Made by a program: the position numbers and the translations under genes. 10,026 bases of DNA, from positions 1 to 10,026 of the forward strand of contig SLIE01000418.1 of NCBI GenBank assembly GCA_007135795.1, written 5' to 3'. Source of the DNA: Desulfobacterales bacterium. GTDB lineage: Bacteria > Desulfobacterota > Desulfobacteria > Desulfobacterales > Desulfosalsimonadaceae. Numbering within the stretch: position 1 is the first letter of the stretch; each line of letters opens with the position of its first letter. Positions 6,344-10,026 of the stretch are shown one piece after another. The notes under the pieces were generated by a model. It saw nothing but the letters and a program-made list of their open reading frames with translations, was not told the DNA's origin and searched no databases.

Positions 6344-8332
6344 ATGATCACTTATACAAAATGGAGATACAGGGTTTTTAACCGTGCTATCTCCATTTAT
6401 TTTATTGGCCTGTTTGTGTTTTTCGTAGCTGACGCATATCGGGTCCCGGATCTTTATGCCGGACAAATGCCCGGGGATTGTGAAATATTGGATTACAAGG
6501 CCGAAGTACTGAAATCGGCACGGGAAAAAGAACTCCATGAAAAGCATTACTGGCATGTGTTGGTACACTACAAAAAAAGCCTTTTCGGATTTAAGAGTAT
6601 TATAGACGATCCGAAATTTTTTCTGGCCGTAAATGGTCGCACAAATCCTGAAGCTGAGCTTTTGGCAACCATCCGGGCATTTTTCGAAACACCCGGAAGT
6701 GAAGGGGATGAGAAAGAAACGGCCGCCTGTAGATTTGTTGCCCGGTTTGAATGGATAAAAGAGCAGTTGGCGCTTGATCTGTCACGGATGCCGGTTCCCG
6801 GCTGTACTGAATTTGACGCATTCATGGTTGAAAATGCGCCGAAATCCGCCACCCTGGCGTTTCCCACCTCTCATATCAACAGTCCGGCATCCATGTTCGG
6901 TCATACGCTGCTGACCATTGAAACCAAAGACAAGACCCATCTGCTCGCCTATTCGGTCAGTTACGCAGCGGAAACAGATGAAACGTTTGGTCCCGCCTTT
7001 GCGATCAAGGGGTTGTTTGGGCTTTACCGCGGGTATTTTTCCGTCTTGCCGTATTATGTCAAGCTGCAACAGTACAATGATCTGGATCATCGGGATATAT
7101 GGGAATATCGCCTGAACTTAACGGAAACGGAAATCCGTCGGATGATGTTGCATATCCGGGAATGGGACACCATTGGATGCCGGTACTACTTTTTCACAAA
7201 GAATTGTTCCTATCTGCTCTACCTTCTTCTTGAAGTTGCGCGTCCTTCGGTAAATCTGACGGATGAAGCGGCCATGTGGGTCATCCCGCTCGATTCGATC
7301 AGACAGATCAGAAAAGCCGGACTGATTAGTGACGAGGTTGTTTACAGACCCTCCAAAACAACGAAAATCAACCATCTGGCCTCCCTGATGTCAGGCAATG
7401 GAAGAGATATTGCCATTTCGCTTGCCACCGAAGACAATGATGCATTTTCATATGAAACATTTGGAGAAACAGGGTTCCCGGATCGGGAAAAGATGCTCGT
7501 ATGCGAACTTGCCGCGGAATATGTGCGGTATTTGTATACCAAAGGGTCGATCAGCAGGGAAACCTATCGCAATCGGTACTTGAAAATCCTTAATATGCGC
7601 AGTCGGCTGGGGTTGCCGGTGGGGGAAGCGCTTTATTCAATTGAAACACCCCTCCCCCCGGACCAGGGGCATGGGTCGGCACGTCTGGCCGGGGGAACCG
7701 GTATTTTTGACGGCGATGGTTTTTTCGAGCTTCGGTTGAGGCCGGCATACCACCACATTATGGATTATCCGGGCGGTTACGTGAAAAACTCCCAGATAAT
7801 TTTTGCCGACACCGTGCTGCGTTACGATATGGGCAGTGGTACGCTCAGGCTCGAGCGATTTGACCTGATCGATATCGTCTCCATCTCTCCCCGGAATCAT
7901 TTTTTCAAGCCCCTGTCATGGAAGGTGAGTACCGGCCTGAAACGGGTGGTTACCGGTGATGCCGGCGGCCGGTCCCTTGTTTATCAACTCAATCCGGGAA
8001 GCGGTTTTGCCTTTGATCTCGGCTCTCTGGGCGTCGCCTATGCAATGCTGGAAACGGCCGCGAATTTTGGCGGGGCACTGGAAAAGAATCATGCGCTAGG
8101 TATTGGTGCTTCAGCGGGTATTTTAAAACAGTTCCAGGATGCATGGAATGTGCATGCTTACGGGCGCAATCTATATTTTGGAATGGGTGATGCGTATAAC
8201 GAATTTCAGGCGGGTATTGCGCAGAGCTTTGCAATAACGGCCAATCATGCCATATCCGCTGACGTTTCAAGGCGAAAAGAGCGGGGTTATTATTGGACAG
8301 AGGCGACCATCTTGTTTAATTTGTTTTTTTGA
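6344..8332 (+). CDS. DUF4105 (Lnb-type Cys/His domain) protein with C-terminal outer-membrane beta-barrel-like region
   Basis: This 662-residue envelope protein begins with a basic segment and a hydrophobic stretch (13-30), a signal peptide or anchor. The DUF4105 core covers about 150-330. It includes PTSHINSPASMFGHT (174-188) with His177 and His187, LDHRDIWEY (247-255), and FFTKNCSYLLYLLLE with Cys288. Cys288 and His187 are the likely catalytic pair of the papain/NlpC-like fold. The domain is related to the periplasmic part of Lnb, the lipoprotein N-acyltransferase of Bacteroides, but this activity is not shown for proteins of the present architecture. Residues from about 440 to the end alternate in hydrophobicity with Gly/aromatic-rich strands and finish in a terminal Phe (LFNLFF), typical of outer-membrane barrels recognised by BAM. 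The start has only a weak GGTAAG site, but no better start lies before the signal. The gene ends in a strong terminator. Confidence 0.87.
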   Translation: MITYTKWRYRVFNRAISIYFIGLFVFFVADAYRVPDLYAGQMPGDCEILDYKAEVLKSAREKELHEKHYWHVLVHYKKSLFGFKSIIDDPKFFLAVNGRTNPEAELLATIRAFFETPGSEGDEKETAACRFVARFEWIKEQLALDLSRMPVPGCTEFDAFMVENAPKSATLAFPTSHINSPASMFGHTLLTIETKDKTHLLAYSVSYAAETDETFGPAFAIKGLFGLYRGYFSVLPYYVKLQQYNDLDHRDIWEYRLNLTETEIRRMMLHIREWDTIGCRYYFFTKNCSYLLYLLLEVARPSVNLTDEAAMWVIPLDSIRQIRKAGLISDEVVYRPSKTTKINHLASLMSGNGRDIAISLATEDNDAFSYETFGETGFPDREKMLVCELAAEYVRYLYTKGSISRETYRNRYLKILNMRSRLGLPVGEALYSIETPLPPDQGHGSARLAGGTGIFDGDGFFELRLRPAYHHIMDYPGGYVKNSQIIFADTVLRYDMGSGTLRLERFDLIDIVSISPRNHFFKPLSWKVSTGLKRVVTGDAGGRSLVYQLNPGSGFAFDLGSLGVAYAMLETAANFGGALEKNHALGIGASAGILKQFQDAWNVHAYGRNLYFGMGDAYNEFQAGIAQSFAITANHAISADVSRRKERGYYWTEATILFNLFF

Positions 8333-8363
8333 CACATTGCCGGCAATGGCAACTGTCTTTTTT
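8331..8363 (+). terminator. Intrinsic terminator of the DUF4105 gene
   Basis: GACA (8331-8334) pairs with TGTC (8354-8357), and inside it TTGCC (8337-8341) pairs with GGCAA (8348-8352) around a 6-nt loop; the helix is followed at once by six T (8358-8363). The stem starts within the TGA stop codon (8330-8332). The T-run reaches the stop codon of the convergent ABM-like gene. On the minus strand there is no T-run after the helix, so it works in one direction only. The helix contains a perfect 14-bp palindrome, CATTGCCGGCAATG (8335-8348). Confidence 0.8.
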
Positions 8364-8650
8364 CATGCATAGTAATAGATGCCGTATTCGGTTTGGTTGT
8401 TCACCAATACATCGATTTGATTTTGAAGTTCTTTTCTTGTCGGGCTGCTCTCCCACATCTTCCAGTCGTCAACCGACCGCCAGGTGCTGATGACGAGAAA
8501 ATCTTCCGGATTATCGTAGTTTCGTAAAGTTTCACCTGAAACATAACCATCCCGGTTTTTTGCATGCTCTCTCAATTCCATTAGTAACGGATAGACATCT
8601 TGCTTTGCTTCTTTAGGAATACTTCGCCGGATAATGATTTTTACAGCCAT
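8363..8650 (-). CDS. ABM-fold (antibiotic biosynthesis monooxygenase-like) small protein
   Basis: The 95-residue protein has the size and pattern of a single ferredoxin-like ABM domain: a first strand KIIIRRSIP (4-12), a helix (15-31), DGYVSGETLRN (34-44), FLVISTWRSVDDWKMWESSP (51-70) with the typical Trp-containing strand-helix, and a final strand near 86-94. Such proteins usually form dimers; some are quinol or heme-degrading monooxygenases, many have no known substrate. No heme-degradase residue pattern can be assigned. The frame stays open up to a GTG at 8713, but the ATG at 8650 is preferred because AGGGGG lies 6-7 nt before it and because the promoter found here would start transcription inside the longer version. 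It is transcribed convergently with the DUF4105 gene and seems to be a single-gene unit. Confidence 0.82.
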   Translation of the reverse strand: MAVKIIIRRSIPKEAKQDVYPLLMELREHAKNRDGYVSGETLRNYDNPEDFLVISTWRSVDDWKMWESSPTRKELQNQIDVLVNNQTEYGIYYYA

Positions 8651-8665
8651 GCTTGCCCCCTTGTT

Positions 8666-8680
8666 TGCCATCTGATGGCA
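8666..8680. promoter_or_regulatory. 15-bp dyad, possible operator or leader hairpin of the ABM-like gene
   Basis: TGCCATC (8666-8672) and GATGGCA (8674-8680) are perfect inverted arms around one central base. The dyad lies between the predicted transcription start (about 8709) and the ribosome binding site of the ABM-like gene. This is a usual position for a repressor site, or for a small leader stem of 5 bp with a 5-nt loop. No regulator can be named. Confidence 0.35.
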
Positions 8681-8715
8681 GATCGCTTGGGTTTTTAATG
8701 TAAGGAGTGTCACCT

Positions 8716-8743
8716 GTTATAAGCATAACGGGTATATATTCAA
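8716..8743 (-). promoter_or_regulatory. Candidate sigma70 promoter for the ABM-like gene
   Basis: On the minus strand TTGAAT (8738-8743) and TATAAC (8716-8721) are 16 nt apart, with the -10 box one base from consensus. The leader would be about 59 nt long and contain the 15-bp dyad. An overlapping TTGACT (8744-8749) is closer to the -35 consensus but stands too far (22 nt) from the -10 box. Confidence 0.5.
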
Positions 8744-8919
8744 AGTCAAAGCGGATGCACGCATATTTGATTTTCAAAATTGCGGGTTAGTCCCTGAGCG
8801 CAACCAGAATGTTCGGCAAGATCAAGAAAGATAGACGGTTTTCGTTCAGGCACGGGTTATACTCACACTACAGCAACTGTCATGTAATATTATGTTGATT
8901 CGGATTGCTTCCGTAAAAG

Positions 8920-8951
8920 GTCGCCGCGACAATGCACAGGGATCTGCGCAT
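8920..8951 (-). other. Two adjacent small stem-loops after the EamA gene
   Basis: ATGCACA (8932-8938) and TGCGCAT (8945-8951) form a 7-bp stem with one G-U pair and a 6-nt loop. It is followed on the minus strand by the dyad GTCGC/GCGAC (8920-8930). They lie 17 nt past the EamA stop codon. No T-run follows, so they are not a standard intrinsic terminator; they could be a barrier to 3'-end decay. I see nothing else between here and the ABM-like promoter. Confidence 0.3.
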
Positions 8952-8967
8952 CACTGAAAACAGGGCT

Positions 8968-9873
8968 TTAAATACCTTTGTTTCGGTGACTGCCTGTTTG
9001 CATTTGCAACTGAGCCATGAGCATGCCGGAGAGCATGAGGGCACAACCGGCCCAACCCCTTGAAGTAAGGGTTTCACCCAGGATTAACAGGCCCGCCATC
9101 AGGGCAAAAACGGTTTCCAGGCTGAAAATGATCGCCGCATGGGTGGGGGGTGACTTTTTTTGCGCCACAATTTGCAGTGTGAACCCGACGCCTACGGACA
9201 GCACGCCGCCATAAAGGATCGGTACGGCCGCTCCCCTGAGGGCAGCCCATGTCATTTCCTCCACCACAACGCCAATGGCAAGGCTCAGGCCGGAGCACAC
9301 CCAGAATTGAATGATGGCCAGTCTGAGAACATCCACCCGGGGTGCCAGCCAGCCGATGATCAGCACGTGCAGGGCATACATGAAAGCGCACATGATAACG
9401 AGGCTGTCTCCGAAAGACAAATTGAAACTGTTTTCCACGGTTAACAGATACAGCCCTGTCACCGCAACAATAGCGCCGGCCCAGCCTCCCAAACCCGGTC
9501 GGAAACCCCAGAACAAACCCAGTAACGGTACAATAACCACATACAACCCTGTAATGAAGCCGGCTTTTCCGGCGGTGGTGTAGATAATTCCCACCTGTTG
9601 AAGGATGCTGCCGGAGAACAGAACAACCCCTGCCAGGATGCCTGCCAGAATGAGTGATGGCCCTTGGTCTTTGTTGGTTATCGGAGGTCTGTAACGGCTT
9701 AAAAGGAGCATGACCGGGGTTAAAACCAGTGCGCCCAATGCAAATCGGATCCCTGTGTACATGAAAGGGCCGATATGATCCATGCCGATCTTCTGTGCCA
9801 CAAAGGCTGATCCCCAAATCATTGCCGTGAGCAGGAGCAGCAGATCGCCTTTTATGTGTTCGGCTCTATTCAT
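8968..9873 (-). CDS. EamA/DMT-superfamily transporter (10 helices)
   Basis: The 301-residue inner-membrane protein consists of two EamA repeats of five helices each, at about 10-146 and 156-289, the standard length for the drug/metabolite transporter family. Typical motifs are MIWGSAFVAQKIG (18-30) at the start of repeat one and AAIIFSLETVFALMAGLLILGE (246-267) in repeat two. Many relatives export amino acids or other metabolites; the substrate here is not readable. The ATG at 9873 directly follows the TAA of the amino-acid ABC permease gene (no intervening base), and no Shine-Dalgarno sequence is apparent upstream. Translation therefore probably depends on ribosomes finishing the permease gene. 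Pairing with an amino-acid importer suggests, but does not prove, a related substrate. A later in-frame Met (31) would remove most of the first helix and is unlikely. Confidence 0.92.
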   Translation of the reverse strand: MNRAEHIKGDLLLLLTAMIWGSAFVAQKIGMDHIGPFMYTGIRFALGALVLTPVMLLLSRYRPPITNKDQGPSLILAGILAGVVLFSGSILQQVGIIYTTAGKAGFITGLYVVIVPLLGLFWGFRPGLGGWAGAIVAVTGLYLLTVENSFNLSFGDSLVIMCAFMYALHVLIIGWLAPRVDVLRLAIIQFWVCSGLSLAIGVVVEEMTWAALRGAAVPILYGGVLSVGVGFTLQIVAQKKSPPTHAAIIFSLETVFALMAGLLILGETLTSRGWAGCALMLSGMLMAQLQMQTGSHRNKGI

Positions 9874-10026
9874 TTATTCGGATATTTCTGTTCGAAGGTA
9901 GGCGTGCAAATGGTGTTCAATACGTTTGAATGCCCAAAGGACGCCATAAACAATAATAACGTATAGAATGGCAGCGAAGATATAGAGCTCATAGAAGGCG
10001 AAACTTCGTGCGGCAATCTCCCTGGC
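9874..10026 (-). CDS. Polar amino-acid ABC transporter permease, C-terminal fragment at window edge
   Basis: Only the last 50 codons and the TAA are visible (the reading frame begins at the window edge). The peptide runs AREIAARSFAFYELYIFA, then a hydrophobic helix (AILYVIIVYGVLWAF), then KRIEHHLHAYL. This is the typical end of HisM/GlnP-type permeases, where the last helix is followed by a basic ER-rich tail. The inner-membrane complex would import a polar amino acid or similar solute together with an ATPase and a periplasmic binding protein expected upstream, outside the window. The stop codon abuts the EamA start, showing an operon. The assignment rests on a short segment. Confidence 0.7.
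   Translation of the reverse strand, partial: AREIAARSFAFYELYIFAAILYVIIVYGVLWAFKRIEHHLHAYLRTEISE

Noticed and set aside
6242..6568. 108-codon minus-strand frame across the DUF4105 start
   Set aside because: Antisense to a supported gene, no ribosome binding site or domain pattern seen.
8651..8713. Longer version of the ABM-like protein starting at GTG 8713
   Set aside because: The predicted transcription start is downstream of that codon, the extra 21 residues add nothing to the ABM fold, and the ATG at 8650 has a strong AGGGGG site.
9074..9817. 247-codon minus-strand frame inside the EamA gene
   Set aside because: Off-frame shadow; the EamA frame has clear helices and motifs, this one has none.

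Overview
The window comes from a Gram-negative bacterium. It encodes a periplasmic solute-binding protein, an inner-membrane-anchored M23 endopeptidase, and a protein whose C-terminal third looks like an outer-membrane beta-barrel. Base composition is moderate in the genes and AT-rich between them. The mix of BCCT betaine transport, DUF3015 and DUF4105 would fit a marine or sediment proteobacterium or a member of Desulfobacterota. That placement is inference, because no rRNA or taxonomic marker is present. I see no mobile element, CRISPR array, tRNA or rRNA.

Left part (1-3231, all minus strand): a compatible-solute module. A BCCT-family transporter is followed 53 nt downstream by a periplasmic glycine-betaine/choline-type substrate-binding protein. 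After it, behind a probable promoter of its own, comes a trypsin-like protein cut by the window edge. That protein keeps the catalytic His and Asp but has Arg where the nucleophilic Ser should be. The binding protein has no ABC ATPase or permease beside it; its neighbour is a secondary carrier.

Middle part (3232-8363, plus strand): an AT-rich divergent region leads to a membrane-anchored M23 (LytM/MepM-like) cell-wall endopeptidase. After 676 gene-free bases come a small secreted DUF3015 protein and a 662-residue DUF4105 (Lnb-type Cys/His fold) protein with a predicted outer-membrane barrel at its C-terminus. A clear intrinsic terminator overlaps the stop codon of the last gene. These envelope genes probably do not form one operon with the M23 gene, but the DUF3015 and DUF4105 genes are close enough to be linked.

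Right part (8363-10026, minus strand): a small ABM-fold monooxygenase-like protein with its own promoter and a 15-bp dyad before its start; an EamA/DMT-family exporter; and the C-terminal 50 residues of a polar amino-acid ABC permease. The permease stop codon directly abuts the EamA start codon, so these two are almost certainly cotranscribed and translationally coupled.

The points most worth following up are the BCCT plus orphan binding protein pair, the pseudoprotease next to it, and the DUF3015/DUF4105-barrel pair.
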